Shown here: in pieces, positions 1 to 13,205 of the stretch | Layout: every line of letters begins with the position of its first letter | Position numbering within the stretch: the stretch's first letter is position 1 | Assembly: GCA_019614645.1 (NCBI GenBank) | Contig: JABWDB010000001.1 | Location: 28,141,501-28,205,500, forward strand | Direction of reading: 5' to 3' | Source of the DNA: Stratiolaelaps scimitus | Lineage: Eukaryota > Arthropoda > Arachnida > Mesostigmata > Laelapidae | Length of the DNA stretch: 64,000 bases | Program-made: the position numbers and the translations under genes | Notes under the pieces: model-generated | Database searches by the model: none | What the model saw: only the letters and a program-made list of their open reading frames with translations | What the model was told of the DNA's origin: nothing

Positions 1-2001
1 AGTGGACAAGGAGTGGGAGAGCGTGTGGGCTTGAGGGATGGGATCGAGCAATGGGGCATCTGCCCCGCTGGCGAACGCCAACCTAGGCCGTTGGTAGAGG
101 ATGCCACCCAGGAATACGAAGGGGGCGCCATGGCGACTACCGCCGACAGCGCAGAAAGGGCAACCGTGACGGACGGATAGAAGCGAGTCCTCTGCTGCTG
201 CTGCTGTTGCGGTGAAGAAACGGTTTTCATTACGTTAGATGGAACAGGGACATATCCACCCTCCGACGCCGAAAAAGGCGCCGAAGGACTACTGCCACCG
301 GAGGCCAGCCAAACAACCAACCTGCCTCGATCTCTCTCCAGCTGCACTCGTCGCCTTGCTTCGGCTGGACAACCTATTAGGTGTTCTTACGAAGCGGCTC
401 CGTTCCAACATTAATTTAGTTTCCTCTCATTGCTCTTTCGTTCTATTTCGTCTCGGGAGCCCACTTTAATCAATGTCACAACCAGCACCGCTGGTAGAGG
501 CTTAAGGAGGGGTGTAGGGGTTAGAGGTGAATAGAGGGCTTAGAGAGGATAAAACTCGAGGATCTACACAGACGAAACGGAGGACGGCTTTAAACAGACG
601 AACCCCACGAAATCGAACTTTAGAGCACGCATTGTTGTTGTTGTTGTTATTATAGGTGCTGATGCGACTACTACTTCCAGCTGTGTGCTATGTTAAACTG
701 GCGGGCACATTGAACCTCCAAAGGGTAAGATTCAGTCAGAGAATGAATCAATGCCATTGAGGTATCCAAGGGCAACTCGCCTCGTTGGTTAGCATTGTGT
801 GTCGCTTGTACGCCGATGAGATAATGTCTGTTGATAAGGCGCTGCGTGTGGAGTTCTCCAGTGATCGAGGAGAAACACGTTTTTACACCGTGGGCAATCG
901 AGAGGACTCCGTCAAGAAAGGGAGTGAACACACACTCGGAAATGCCTTCTTTATCTCCTTATCGCATTGGAGTCTCGACAAGGGCAAGCGGATCCTCACA
1001 CACATATGGTACGTCACCGAAAGAACACGAAACGTTAATCATCTGGCTTCGCACTCATCTGGTCAAGGAACTCCGCTATTATTAGGTTACAACATTAAAT
1101 GGTGTGGCCCTGGGAAAAATCGCTTCACGGTTGTCTTGTACGGTCTGTGCATTTAGCGTAATCAAATTTATCTCGCTTACGAAAGGAAATCACCCTACAA
1201 CCTCCTCGCTCTACCTCTCTCTTTTTTGCCTTAACTAAAGTGAATGAATTTGAAGAAAGTGAACGAGGAGTCAGTGTCTATCTCGTCGCATACAGGCAAT
1301 GTACGAAGGCGGTCTCGCCTAGGTTTTTGTTACCACCTCTAAACCATCCCCAGCTAAGGAGTAAGGAGTGCAGAGGGTCACAATACAAGTTAACACGGCC
1401 TGCAGATACGGACATGCGCAGAACCGTCGTACTGTGAAACGCGTTCGCAGAGTGATTCGCCTTTTATACGCGCGGTACGCGATGCTCGCTGATTCAATGA
1501 TTTGAGGAGCAGACTGCTCTGCTGTGGCTCGCAGACCGTGAGCCTAGGTGATCTTAGAGAGCCTACGAGAGCCCGGAACTGGGACCGACTACGTTGTAGT
1601 CGTGGCTGGCGTCAAGGAGGGGCCTCCAGTTGCAGCAGTAGAAGCCGAAGCAGCAGCAGCAGAAGCAAGGAGTGTGTAGCTTGTACCAGCGACTTATCGG
1701 CCGGCGCCACTGACCAGACATCCTTCAAAAGCAGAGCCAGCGCCCTTTTCGTCCTCCGCCTCTAGCGCCTGGTAGCCACCTGGTAGCTGAACGAACCTCG
1801 GTAGAAGAGGCGGGAGTGGCCACGAAAAATCGCCGCTCGCTCCTAAGGCCAGCATTACATCCTGTGGTCGTTCTGCCACAAAAAAAAGGCTCGCCTTTTT
1901 CTCTTTCTTGTACGTATGTACGTGGGATAAAACGTGAACACATCTCCCTTCTCCAAGCTTCCGGACGCGTTTTTTTCCGGACTCTCCCTATTTCTTATGC
2001 C

Positions 2002-2041
<40 letters not shown>

Positions 2042-2385
2042 AGCTTTGCGGTGGTAGCGATGGCGGTGGCCGGGAGTGCGGCACACTATAAAGTGGGATT
2101 TATTTGAAGGAGAAAGGGTCCATTGAGGAGCGAGCTTTGGAAAGCCATGGGACGGCTATGGAAACAGCACCACGTCCAGGGCTAAAGCCGGGGGAGGGGG
2201 GCGTGATTGCTCCTTCGAAGAAAGCCCCTTCGTCTTCTCCAAGCCTCAGCTATCTTGGCTGTGGTGCGTTCCTCCTACCGCACGGCCTGCACGGAGGGTA
2301 TGAAGGACTTCTGAGGAAGATTGGCGCGAAAAACGTGTCAAAAGTATATTTCTACGTATTCCTGCATACGGTGAGATGCTGCTGA
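1..2385. other. No supported gene; repeat-rich left flank
   Basis: This stretch is moderately GC-rich with scattered CTG/CAG triplets (around 190-210, 635-650 and 1630-1670) and a long CT tract near 2004. Open frames exist on both strands but overlap each other, are short, and carry no recognisable domain. One plus-strand frame contains the residues YADE near 812, but nothing around it resembles a reverse transcriptase. It could be untranslated sequence or promoter DNA of a gene outside the window. Confidence 0.5.
2004..2037. repeat. (CT)n microsatellite
   Basis: A perfect CT dinucleotide run of 34 bases. Similar CT/GA tracts recur at 8423, 19831, 23175 and 32757, so this is a genome-wide feature of the locus rather than a local signal. 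Confidence 0.95.
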
Positions 2386-4348
2386 TTGTGAGATATGATT
2401 TTAATGCCATCCTATACAGAACGTATATGTGTATGAGAAGACGACGTTGGTCAAATGCTCACTCCTGAAAGGATATCAACGTCGAGGCAATAGTTGAATA
2501 AACACGATGTGCTATCTCGTGTTTGTTGTTGTTATCATTCACTATGGGGTAAAAATACACGAGCCAACATGTTTACGTAGACACGGTATCTTCACAACGG
2601 TATTGTGTTTGTAACCTACGATATACAGTAAGCAAGCGGAAGCATTGGGATTATTATCGACTCTTCGCTTGTCATTATCATCGCAATCACGTCACCGTAG
2701 ATAGATTAGTAGACTTCGCAGCATTGCCACTTCACCGACGAAACTTGAACGATGGACCATCGCAGAAAATACTTTCGCGGAATATACGGAACACCATTTT
2801 TGTCAGTTATATAGTAAAGCTGATTTCTAATGTTTGGATCAACGTGTAAAACTACACATTTTTTTGGAGAGGAGGAGAACTATACCCAAAAAACTATAAG
2901 TGTCACATAATAAATATTTATAGGTGATATTCAATCATACCACCGTCACCATGAAACGGTGAATAAAAACTGAAAAATTCACGAACTCGTTAAAATTCTA
3001 TAATTGCCCTTGGTGTTGTTTCTTCAAGTTAGGATACCTCTTTTTCAAAAAGGAAAATATTGCTTAGAACACGTACAAGTAAATGCAGCGCCCCCACGTA
3101 ACGGAGCGGAAGGTGGGTCGCAAACTTCATTGTGGTGACAATTCTCTATATCCTAAGAATACACTTACAGGTGCAACCCCATCTGTGTTTCTGTGGCCCT
3201 AGCAATGTATTAACAACGTATATAATCTATGCTGCATTTCACAATCTGGATGGGTGCCGAATACATCTGCTCTGTGCGGACAACTACGAAAATGGGTAAA
3301 ACGTGCGCTCTATATCGCGATGATCGCACACAGGCTCTAGTGCCGATAACCAGGACACACATGCGCCATCATGTACTTTTCTTACAGGTCGTTTGGTTTG
3401 GCTTTTTGGGCCTGTGGCAACATCCTCCGCAGCTGTCCCGGTCATCGCAACAAACTTAAGCCGTATGTGAGAAATAAAACCATGTTTATTTAACAGGGCA
3501 AGCAAGAATTATAATGCCACGGTCATCTTTTTAAAGTGCGCAGAATAGAATATAGAAATTAATAAATTAATTAGCTCATTGATTCACTTCGATCGAACGA
3601 AGTACTGCAAATATGCAAGATAGCCCTGTATGACGTGTTTGCCCTATATATTCCTTTGAATACAGACGCATCATCAAGCTAACTTAAACAAATGGCAGGT
3701 TCCTCGTTCATACACTCTGATGCGAGCTGCAATCAACACATGCTTCAGCTGTCAAAAGATACCCAATGCTATTTATCGATTCGGAAATACGCGGCCAATA
3801 CCGCTCAGGACCGATCAACGTCGGGCAGACCTTGAGGGTGGCCATTGTGAAGCTGTGGCCGAGTAACATATGCTCTGTCGCGTGTCCCCAGAACGTTAAT
3901 GAATCACTACGTTTTTTTTGGCGGGCGACGAACGAGTGCCAATTGCACAATTCAGTCCTTGCTAATACATCCTTATTGAGCGGTAAATACAAATGCGTAT
4001 AATGCACTTTCAATGGCCACATGGTCGATGCCCAACCGTACGAGCGGGTCAGAGAACGCCGTACACGGGCCGTATCATCTCTCCAATTCGATGTTGCTTT
4101 TTAGTATGAAAAATAGCAGTGCAGAGGCCACTTTGCTTTTTGCTTGCCAGCCCCTCTGGTTTGTGACGTCTTGACAGTTCGTACTTGCTGACGGCGTACG
4201 GATCAGAGATGATGCTGATCGGGCTGGCCCTCGTTTCCTCGTTTTGGTTCAATTGGTTTCAATCGGGAAGCCCTCAAGCCGAAGGAGAAGATGAGCCAGT
4301 GAGCGAACCGATCCGATCGGGCGAGAACGAACGAAAGTGGTGCTTGGG

Positions 4349-4406
<58 letters not shown>

Positions 4407-7030
4407 GTGGCCAGGAAGATTCATTCGAAGGAGCAACGTATCGCTGCTAACGGATGGGGCAGGCCGAAACGTATGATAGCTCGAAGATTCGAGTTGGACA
4501 GGAGAATATTTCATTCGAAAAGGGCGGCGCATTATTTTGGCTTTGTGGAACGCTGAAAGAAAGCAAATGGACAGTCGGTTCGGCACCTATATATCTGCCT
4601 GAGTCGTGGGCAAAATTCAAGGTTCAAAGGTGTCGCCATTGCGTGTTTGTCTCTTTCAGAAGAAGCTCCAGCAGTTCGATTCGAATATACGATGCATATG
4701 TATCGATGTGCGTGTACCCGCCGAACGAAAAGTCGAAGGTTGACAGGGAGTGAACTGTACCCTCGGGAATTACTGCTGAACTGCTGAATATTCTAAAAAT
4801 GTCTATTCGTGCAGGTACCTACCAAGGCAGCGTCATGGTGGAGACGATCGGTTAGTGGCTCTTCGGCGACAGTACCACCCGTGCCAGAAAGACGCGAATC
4901 TCACCACAGTGATATTAGCGTAATTATCAAGTTAACATAGTATGCCGATTAGAATACCAAATTATATCACGCATAGTTGCGATGCGCAATATCCTACGCT
5001 AATAAATATCAATATCCTACAAGCAGAAAGTATCTTAGTGGTGGCGAGCATGCTTGTTTATGCAATGTTCAGCTTTCAAGGGGCCCTCGTAAAAATCACT
5101 TCATACGTTTTGTAGGGCTGCTTAAATTAGGTCGTTCGGATCCATACATCGTAAAAACTTTGACAACACTTGAACGCAAAATAACTCGAATGATAATAAA
5201 TGATGTTTCTATTAATGATATTTTTACAATTTTCGACCAAGGAGCAATTCAACTTTAAGTTGCACTAAGGAGAAACTGCACGCGAACGTGTTTCTTCGAG
5301 ACGATTGACTATTGACCCTTTGAGCATTCTCCGAGAAGAATCCACACACATTAGCTTGTGATGACATGACATTAGGTGTTAGCCCATGAGCCATAATTGT
5401 GCAACTGCAATTGAAAGCGTGGTAATAATCAACAACGTGGCATGAGAGCTATCGTGTCTGTTAATTCCGCAGTAACGCCGTTGTCTGTGAGTACTCTTCG
5501 CCTGAAGTACCTCGACTTTTTCCTGTACCCGTACAAGGGCACTTGACGAAGCATAACGGCAGCAGCAGCAAATGACGCCCCATCGTTTCCCACTGGTGGG
5601 AATCAACCTTCGGATACTTCGTCGTATCAGCCAAGACGGCCGCATATCCTGCGTAGTAGAGGAATTAATATCGTAGCTGGTATTTACATCCACTCGCATG
5701 TCTGAAGGCGAAACGAGCTGGGCAGGATACTCTGGCCTGTCCATCACAAGTTGTAATCAGCAGAGTCGTTTAAAGACGTAGGTCTATGCTCTAGGTCGCG
5801 TAGCAAGCGCCGAAGCTTAGACAAGCCTTTAATAGAAACCGGCGTAGAGCTAGAGTGATTTCCGTCAGGTCGCTATTCATCGGGCCGGCCCAGTGGTCCT
5901 TGCTACAGGAATCAATATAGACGCGAGCGTTGCACGCATTTATTGTACCAAGGACGAAGGGCGGAGATGAAGTGAGAGACAAGTGGCACGAAACGGTAAG
6001 ACGCCAGAACGACTACTCTTGTACAAGGAGGGTACAGATTGTACGAAATGTAACAACGGCGTCGAAGCAATGATACGTGTTTCGGAATATTCGACACTAT
6101 TACACACTAAGCCCATTTTGTAGCTCATCGTATAGCAAGCAGATCATCATATGAAGCCAGTCACGAGTAAAAGGTGGAACAGATAAAGTCTAATGTGTCA
6201 ACTAGGATGCTCTGACAGTGTAATTGTCCATATTGTAAACTGATTTCGCACTCCATATGCTATATATATATATATTTATTGGAGGGGCCCTTATTCCAAC
6301 TTTCCTAGACTCGTGGCCTAAATAGTGGCGCATTTCAGCCCTAGGGGACTGCTTTCATTGGGACGCACCTTTCAACGCTCGATTAGCTCCGATATGAAGC
6401 AGGGAGTGCGAGAGAGAGGACTATGATACATTTCCCAAGGACAACAGTGGCAGTCACGATTAGGCCTGACCGGGCATCACATCATATTGTGTCGTAATAA
6501 TCATTTCATTTTCTTATGAAACTATGCTTTGCATAACCTTTCTCAACTCCTCATCGCAATATTCGTTACCCAGGGGTAACTCAGTCAGCTCTGTGACGGA
6601 GACTTCTATTTTCACCTTCCCTCGACGACTGCACTTACACGCCTTGACTGTACGGGCAACCACTCGACTCTGGCATGTTTCTGCGTAGTATACTGGAGAC
6701 CTTAAACAAGTGTGTGTGTGTGAGTACGTATCATTGCTGCTAAATTATTTATTGATCTACGATTGCTCTATAAGCTCCACCCTCTTGTGGTCGCCTGTGT
6801 ATTATCTGTGTATATCCGAGTGTATCCCATATCGAAGATAAACATGAAGCGAGTTGTTCGTGCTCGTTGTGCTCGATAGGGGAACGAGGCTGGAATGGCA
6901 GGCCCATTCGTTTGAATGCGGCTTCTCCAAGGGCGAATTCAAGATATAGTTAGTATTTTCCATTTATTTTATCAGTTGGCTGTTCTGCTGACGGTCGTTG
7001 AGAGGACAGTTCTATTGTTCGACTTCTATT
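2386..7030. other. No supported gene; AT-rich unique DNA
   Basis: AT-rich sequence with one long TA tract (4353-4405). Short frames occur on both strands. The longest, 5379-5747 on the minus strand (122 residues), ends in a hydrophobic segment but has no recognisable motif and no clear splice sites, so it is not called. Confidence 0.5.
4353..4405. repeat. (TA)n microsatellite
   Basis: About 53 bases of alternating T and A. It can extrude as a cruciform and is likely length-variable. It produces a false Tyr-Ile repeat reading frame on both strands. Confidence 0.95.
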
Positions 7031-7107
7031 TCCGTCTCATGAAGCAATGCCGCAAGGAGTAACGTGGACGTGAAATATTGGCTGTGAGTCAACTGGGAAA
7101 ATTCACG
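7031..7107 (+). mobile_element. SINE body fragment, copy A
   Basis: This is a diverged copy of a sequence found four more times in the window (13027, 15709, 16301, 63925). Shared landmarks in order are CGTCTYATGAAGCAATGCCG, then CGTGGAC, then TTGGCTGTGAGTCA, then GGGAAAAT. No tRNA-like head is evident here, so it looks 5'-truncated. It is older than the others, judging by its substitutions. Confidence 0.7.
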
Positions 7108-7389
7108 TGTAAAACTGTTTATAAAATAGTGCTAAGTAGTTCCGTTATTATGGACCCCAATCAATAGTCATATGTGAGTAGTACATGACGTAGGCAATAT
7201 TTTTAAGGCGCAATATTGATTTGCAATTAACACAAGCGGTATTATTTTTAAGGCCGATAGAATCGGCCTGATAACAATTGACTCCAGTGCAGATCGAAAC
7301 ATATATTGCATATTCTTATTGCAAGCGTGCGAAAAGACTATGGATAACAAAAAGCTTGGCTTATGCACACCGTTGCGGTCAAGGAATCT

Positions 7390-7925
7390 TGAGTGAGCCC
7401 GTACCAGGAGCTGCTGAGCGAGGAAATGGCTTGAAACGGATGGAAGTCCAACCCCGTGTGGCTGTGCCGAATCGATTTTCTCCCAAACTGATGATTATAC
7501 TTCCTACCGACGTTGACGGCATTTTGGTATTTTGAGTTAATGCGTCAAAACGAAAATATCGATGCAACCCGATATGCAATCTCGTGTTCTTGAAAAGGCT
7601 CATGCAAAATGGCACTGGACTCGAGAGCACACAGTGCAACTTCTCGATCAACGGCACAAAGCCGCATTCGTACGACTGCAATAACGAACTGGATGGAGGC
7701 CAACAACAGTCATCGATGGGTTTGAGCTGCATATTCTCCAGATTTAGACCCTTGTGATTGTTTCCGTATATTGAAAAGGGTCAATGGGTGGTGCATGTTA
7801 TGCAAATATCGATTTGCTTCAGGAAACGATCAACGACAATGAAATTAGATATAGAGACAGAGATGGATGAAAGCATATGCCGTTCGGCAGCTCACAGAGC
7901 GTTGGCCCCCGTGCGCTGATAATAA
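7390..7925 (+). pseudogene. Decayed mariner transposase
   Basis: The plus strand carries the C-terminal half of a mariner-type transposase, broken by several frameshifts and stops. Recognisable blocks in order: KLMIILPTDVDGILVF (the strand before the second catalytic Asp), VQLLDQRHKAAF near 7648 (position of the second Asp block), SPDLDPCDCFRILKR near 7736 (the PYSPDLxPCDxF signature with the third Asp), ANIDLLQETINDN near 7802, and AYAVRQLTERWPPCAD near 7877. The last two match blocks ANIDLLREALNN and AYLAVRRLPELWDPC that I translate from the other mariner copy at 43.4 kb. The distance between the two Asp codons is about 110 bases, close to the D34D spacing plus an indel. No terminal repeats were found. 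The element is dead and old. Confidence 0.8.
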
Positions 7926-7966
7926 TAATAATACACTTTACTACTTCTGATAGATAGTGGCATAGT

Positions 7967-8380
7967 TCATAGTTCTTGTTCTTTTTGTTCAAAGATGATC
8001 AACGATATTTTTCGATGAGCATAACAGCCAGCCGGCCTCTGCTCCAATCGAATAGTATCGTTGAACAATTTCATTGTTTGGAATGACGTGGTTACTTCGA
8101 TTTTGCGCAATATACGCGGTTCAGGCGTCAGCCAGCATTGCATATCAAAACAAAACCTGGACATACGCATATGAAGCATGCGCACATCGGACCTACTTGC
8201 TTGATATGTCCAGAGCAATGAACTCAGAGCAGGACCGAAGATAAGATCGATAGCCGTGTTACAAAATGATGCATGCATCATACGCCGTTCATTCGGTACA
8301 GCGTATTCAAGCATTTGAAGCCCTGTTCGCACTATTGACATTTCGGCCCAGTTCTTCCACACACACACACACATGAGCAC
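7967..8380 (-). other. Unrecognised open frame, 137 residues
   Basis: A minus-strand frame open for 137 codons with no clear domain. Its C-terminal part reads MKLFNDTIR. This resembles a segment of the minus-strand frame at 19575-19690 (MKLFDVSIRW), with a few flanking residues also matching. The two could be relics of one duplicated gene or repeat family. No splice sites or start context support it as an active gene, and its function is unknown. Confidence 0.25.
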
Positions 8381-8422
8381 GTAGACAATTTCGACTTGTT
8401 ATAACATTACTGGTCACTCGTT

Positions 8423-8444
8423 TCTCTCTCTCTCTCTCTCTCTC
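8423..8444. repeat. (CT)n microsatellite
   Basis: A CT run about 50 bases from a short CA run (8358-8372). Confidence 0.9.
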
Positions 8445-8784
8445 CCACACGTTATCATTTACGCGCTTGGTACGGACAGATCCGATCAGCCGGCGACTGA
8501 TGTGATCCAAACGTATAGATTCACCCGGCCCCTGGATCTCAATCGTTAGAACGCTGTCTTCAGTGGCACTGTCCAACCGTTTCCTCCCGCGGTCACAGAA
8601 CGTCTGGGCGACGCTGGTCGTGCTGGCCTCGGCGGCAACTATTTCGCAATTGCTACTGTGGAGCAAGGGGGAGAGAGCAAGTGCTCACGATAGCACGAGG
8701 GCTACGTGCACGGTGGTGGCGGTCGCCGGCAACGACTGCTGTAAAAATAAGAAGAAAAGATCCTTGGAACAACAGCAGAGTGGC

Positions 8785-8870
8785 TGCGACGGTGACGGCG
8801 GCGGCTGCTGCAGCAGCAGCAGTACCACTACTGCTGCTGCTACTGCAGCCGCGGCCGCCGCTGCCGCTTT
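8785..8870. repeat. GC-rich CAG/GCC triplet block
   Basis: Imperfect CTG/CAG and GCC/GGC triplets. They keep all six frames open and create poly-Ala, poly-Leu or poly-Ser readings on both strands, so the long frames spanning 8560-9275 are not evidence of a gene. Surrounding DNA (8560-9200) is GC-rich and could be a promoter or leader exon. Confidence 0.7.
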
Positions 8871-9275
8871 CGGCCGTTCGACAATGTGGAATAGGAGGCT
8901 CGCTCGAAAGCCGGCTAAGGCTGCCACTTCGCAGGCGGGCGGGGGGGGCACTCGGGGATTCTGGGAGACGGAGCAAAAAAGGCCGACAGAAAGGCGAAGA
9001 ATGAGAACGCGCGACGGAGATAGCGGGGGAGAGGCGGGCAGCAAAAACAAGAAAGAAAACTTCATGAATTTTAAAGCCGCTTGGGCGACCAGCCGCCCGG
9101 GCACTGGTCGCGCAGACCAGTAGTCCGTCCCCTGGACTCGGGAGACCGAACAGCCGCTGGAGACTCGACGGAGCTGCGCGAAGCCGCGATGCGATAGCAA
9201 AGTGATCGATCTTGGCTCAAACATACAACAGCAGCAGCAATAGAGCGATGACATATTCATATTGGATGGGCCCAA

Positions 9276-12200
9276 TGCCGTGACAGGACGATGCGGGCCG
9301 GGGCCAATACATGAAGTAAAGGCAGGAATAAATCGACGGTTTAAATGTGTTTGTAGCCTAAGTTACTTACGCGAGAAGCGGCGGCAGCTAAAGCCGATAT
9401 GTCGGCGCAGTGTATCTATCCGTTCCCATGTGAAGAGGGTGAAAATTTACTAGGTGAATGCACACACACTAATATATATATATATATATATTGTATCTGT
9501 TCAAAAGTCAAACTTCGGAGAGTGTTCTGATGAAAACGGTTCTGATAGAAACTTGTGCCAAAGAAACGCTCTGTGGAAATCATCAAAGGGGTCATTATTT
9601 CAGAACTGGCGAGGATGCATAGCTTGCGTTGTTGATGAAGCTCACTAGAATACGATATATAAATGTATATCTCTAACAAGCAGTTGTCAGAGTGCAGTCG
9701 TAACCATGCAGAGGCTCGACGAATGCCATTTTACATGAACGAAGTCACAACGCATAGAACTGATTCTCAAAACGGCAGCATTCTGTCACTATCTGGTTAC
9801 ATCCTAGAGAAGCGAATTTGACCAATAATCGTGTACGAAAGTACATATACAAATCGTCGCTTGCCGTTGGCATTTTCATGACCCTTCCAATTGGCGAGCA
9901 GAAAATTGACTATAATTATCTCATTCTACGATAGTTGAAGCCATGACGAATGACACATGTTGTTATACTTTACAACAGTCAATACGTGCATAACCGCTTT
10001 GCTTTATGCATGTTTTAGAATGTGCAAGGTAGCGGTATGACGCCGGTCAACTCCGGGGTCTCCTTTAGTCCTCCGGGCGAAGTGAACAGGCGAGGCAGAT
10101 AGAGTCTCGATATGGTCGAGCTATGCTTGAGCCGCGTTCAGTTCCGTACTCCGCGATAAAATAGTCATAAAGCAGTCCAAGGGTAGAGTGCAAGCCAATA
10201 TCCTACAGCTGCCTGGCTCTGAAAAATCCGATCTCTATCGAAGAACGAAATACATTCAGGTTCTCCTTCCAGATCGCCGGCTCGGCTCAGGCCGATAATT
10301 TAACTCTGCTGATGTTTTTGATAGTTGAGACCCATCGGACGGGTCTACGCCTGGTGCCGAATTCGAAGGTGTGTTAGAATTTGCAAGAATATATTTGTTG
10401 GCTACACTTGTAGAATGTGTTTGGAAGCAGGAGCAAATGTGGCTTGCAGTAGGACGATCCGTTCTTATCCAAGATTACAACTCTCGAAAATAACATCATA
10501 CATCTCTGCTTTATTATGGCAATACTAAGCGGTACTTTAAGTGACGATTTCTCTATCGGCTTGAATTTACTGTAACAGACAAGAAATCCAACAAAATATA
10601 ATAGATCCAAAATCAACTCGCGTCAGATATATGTAGATATTGTTATCGGAGGTTGAAAGTTTATCATTTCGCCAACCACGGTAAGATCGTATTCGTTTAT
10701 CGAATCATCGACTCTTCAATATGCGGGGTCTTATGTACATTATATATAAGGGCGCAGGATCTTTCTTCCTGCAAAGCCTGTCCCTCGCTGTGAGGCAGAG
10801 AGGCAATGCCATCGCCTTCCTCGGGACAATGTCGGCCTCGGCCCCGGTCCCCAACTAATCCCTTCCCAGACAATCCCTAGAACTAATTCCTAATCATTGT
10901 ATGTTTGAATAAACATTTTGTTTATAAGGGGTTCGCAATACCTACCCCACGCAACACTGAAGATATGGGAATCATCAAGAGGGCTTACACAAAGTTCGCC
11001 AACCTGACACCAGGCATCTATTATATTTGATTAGCTTAGAAGCAGTCTATGTATGCACAAGCGATCTTGAAGTGTTGTTCGTTAGACGTGTTGGAAAGTG
11101 ACGTCATGTTACTATTGTACATCAGTACGTCTATCAACCGAAAAAGAAATATCCAATATTTTTTGGGTCCTGGTAAGTTATTGTGTTCCGGTAAGGCAAG
11201 ATTACGCCTCGGCCTGCTTTCCTGCACGACCGCGTTTGTTCCCGGTGACTGTCTCCTTTATTTTATTAAATCAATAAACAGGATACCAGTGGAATATTTG
11301 TGTCAACAGTGAGGATGGTCAACCCACGTTTGATTTTTAATGAGAGCGAAAGATCACCTAGGATCGACGATACTTGGCCGCTTGCGAGCCACTCTCATCG
11401 TCGGAAAAATGCTCGTCAGGAGCGATCACTGTTGCGACCGGGGGTCTAAAGGCCGACCAAGAGCAATCGCCCACAATATGAATATGGACTGGTAACGTTG
11501 AATGCCCAGGTTCGTTAACAGGTGGCTCTGGCCAACGATCTATGGAGCACAGAGAAGGGCTCGCCGCAGACTTTCACTGCTACTTATAGCCATACAATCT
11601 GTCTGCCAGCAACAAGCTGCCTATATTCGTAGAGCGTCTCCGCGAGAAGGGCCATTTTAAAACTAAAACGACACTAGCCTACTGTCAAATAGCCAGCTAG
11701 AGGAAACACAGCTTTGGTATCGGTCAGACAACATAGTGATGCTACTAGAATAATAATAATAATAATACCACAGGGCTGTGAAGTGCTCCCCCGTGTTGCA
11801 CCTATGCATCTTGTTTGAAACAACCTTTTCTCCACTAACGCTACCGCGTGAAACTTATTGGCTCGTGGTCTGGTGGAGTTGTTGTGAATGACGCCGACTG
11901 AGGGATAGCGCGCCGGACGGCGACAGCAAAGCGCCGGGCTTGACAGCTTTCCGGCGTATCCTGGCGTACGCACCTGACCTGAAACTTTATTGCTTTGAAC
12001 TTGGATGCATCGCTAGATTGCTTTCGGGCTCTTGCAACTTCCGCGCACAGGAAGCCATGCCAGGCGTCCAGCTTGCTGTCTAGTAATCACGTTGACCGAG
12101 GCTTGCTCCTGCACAATGAATGCTGTATGCAGTACCTATGCTATACGTATTGTATACTGAAACAGTTTTAGGAACTTGGTGGCTGAGCATTGTCTCGCTG

Positions 12201-13026
12201 TTGCTGGTAGTAGTAGCCTGTAGGTTTTTTGTTATATACACAAATCGAGAGATGAAAACAAACGACCATTGTTATTACATTTCATAAGTATACACATAAT
12301 CGAAAATGTGCCAAAATACTTTGGTTACATAATTCAAATAAAGGCTTCGCTCCACCACATATTGGAAAACACGTTTTTATAATTTCCTCGGTACTCGTGT
12401 ATTTTATTCTCATGCCCGTTTGGCGTATTCTCTGAATGACTAGTCCGAGTATGTCGTGTATCGAAATACGCCGTTCACAGCTGTTCGTGGGACGGAATAA
12501 ATACCCGTGAGATCATACTGGAAATAACTATTTTGCGTTGGCAGCTAGTCCCCAGTTCTTCTCCTATCAGATACTTGTACGCATCTATCCATATGGCGCT
12601 ACCGCGAGACGTGGATATGGATACGCGGATAGAAATAAACATCGCCAATAAACAAGCGCCTGTCATAAGTAAATGAAAACTACATACGCGTCTCGTGCTT
12701 ATCAGCGTCGGAAAGCAAGGGATATGTGACTTCATCTATTGTAAGGGTGCTGAAACCAAGTTTCTAAATCAAGGCTAGGAACGCCAGGACGGAAACTTGA
12801 TGGTGGGCCAATTATTCAGCCCAAAGTGACGTGTGGTCTGCAACGTGTCCATGTAGATTGTACCTTTCCTGGCGGACGTCGGCCTCTGCTACTCACCTCT
12901 GATTATAAGTGGATCCTTACAATAGATTCGACAATTATTAAAATGCTGCTTAACCATCCGTGTCTGTGCCGCCGTTTAAATAGGCTTGTGCAATTTCGGT
13001 AAAATCTAATTGTGTGTCTAAAGTAA
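9276..13026. other. No supported gene; mixed unique DNA
   Basis: Mostly unique AT-rich DNA with a short (TA)n at 9472-9491 and a possible retroelement 3' end at 10.8-10.9 kb, listed separately. A minus-strand frame at 12475-12735 starts just after a plausible acceptor (ttacaatag) and includes a hydrophobic stretch LLMTGACLLAMFISI, so it may be an exon of a membrane protein, but I do not recognise it. Confidence 0.4.
10855..10920 (+). mobile_element. Possible non-LTR retroelement 3' end, copy 1
   Basis: The segment contains AATCCCTAGAACT and ends TGTATGTTTGAATAAACAT. The same two landmarks, in the same order and similar spacing, recur at 58922-58970. AATAAA sits at the end of the shared part, as expected for the 3' terminus of a polyadenylated retroposed element. 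No coding part is visible upstream, so this is a 5'-truncated insertion or another dispersed repeat. Confidence 0.4.
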
Positions 13027-13205
13027 ATTTTCCGGGCTGACTCTCAACATTTCATGTCGACGGTACTGCTTTCGGCATTGCTTCATAAGACGGACGAACT
13101 TTTAAATTCAAATGTGCAAGGAAGTGGTTCGAACCCGTGCACCTACGTGTCACCTCCGATTGCGAATTGTTGTGTCCGCAGCATACTAACATTAGCCGAG
13201 TTTCA
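13027..13205 (-). mobile_element. tRNA-derived SINE, copy B
   Basis: Read on the minus strand, it begins with a tRNA-like head: an A-box-like CGGCTAATGTTAGTATGC near 13200 and a B-box GGGTTCGAACC near 13125. A short linker follows, then the shared body GTCCGTCTTATGAAGCAATG, CCGAAAGCAGTACCGTCGAC, and a final AGTCAGCCCGGAAAATTTAC. The head and body order matches copy C. Pol III transcription from the internal promoter is the expected mode for such elements. Confidence 0.7.

Noticed and set aside
785..1156. Frame containing YADE, suggestive of a reverse transcriptase
   Set aside because: The second Asp of the catalytic YxDD is missing and no neighbouring RT motif is visible, so I treat it as chance.
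8563..9275. Long overlapping frames with poly-Ala, poly-Leu and poly-Ser
   Set aside because: Triplet repeats and GC bias open several frames on both strands at once; none has a motif.
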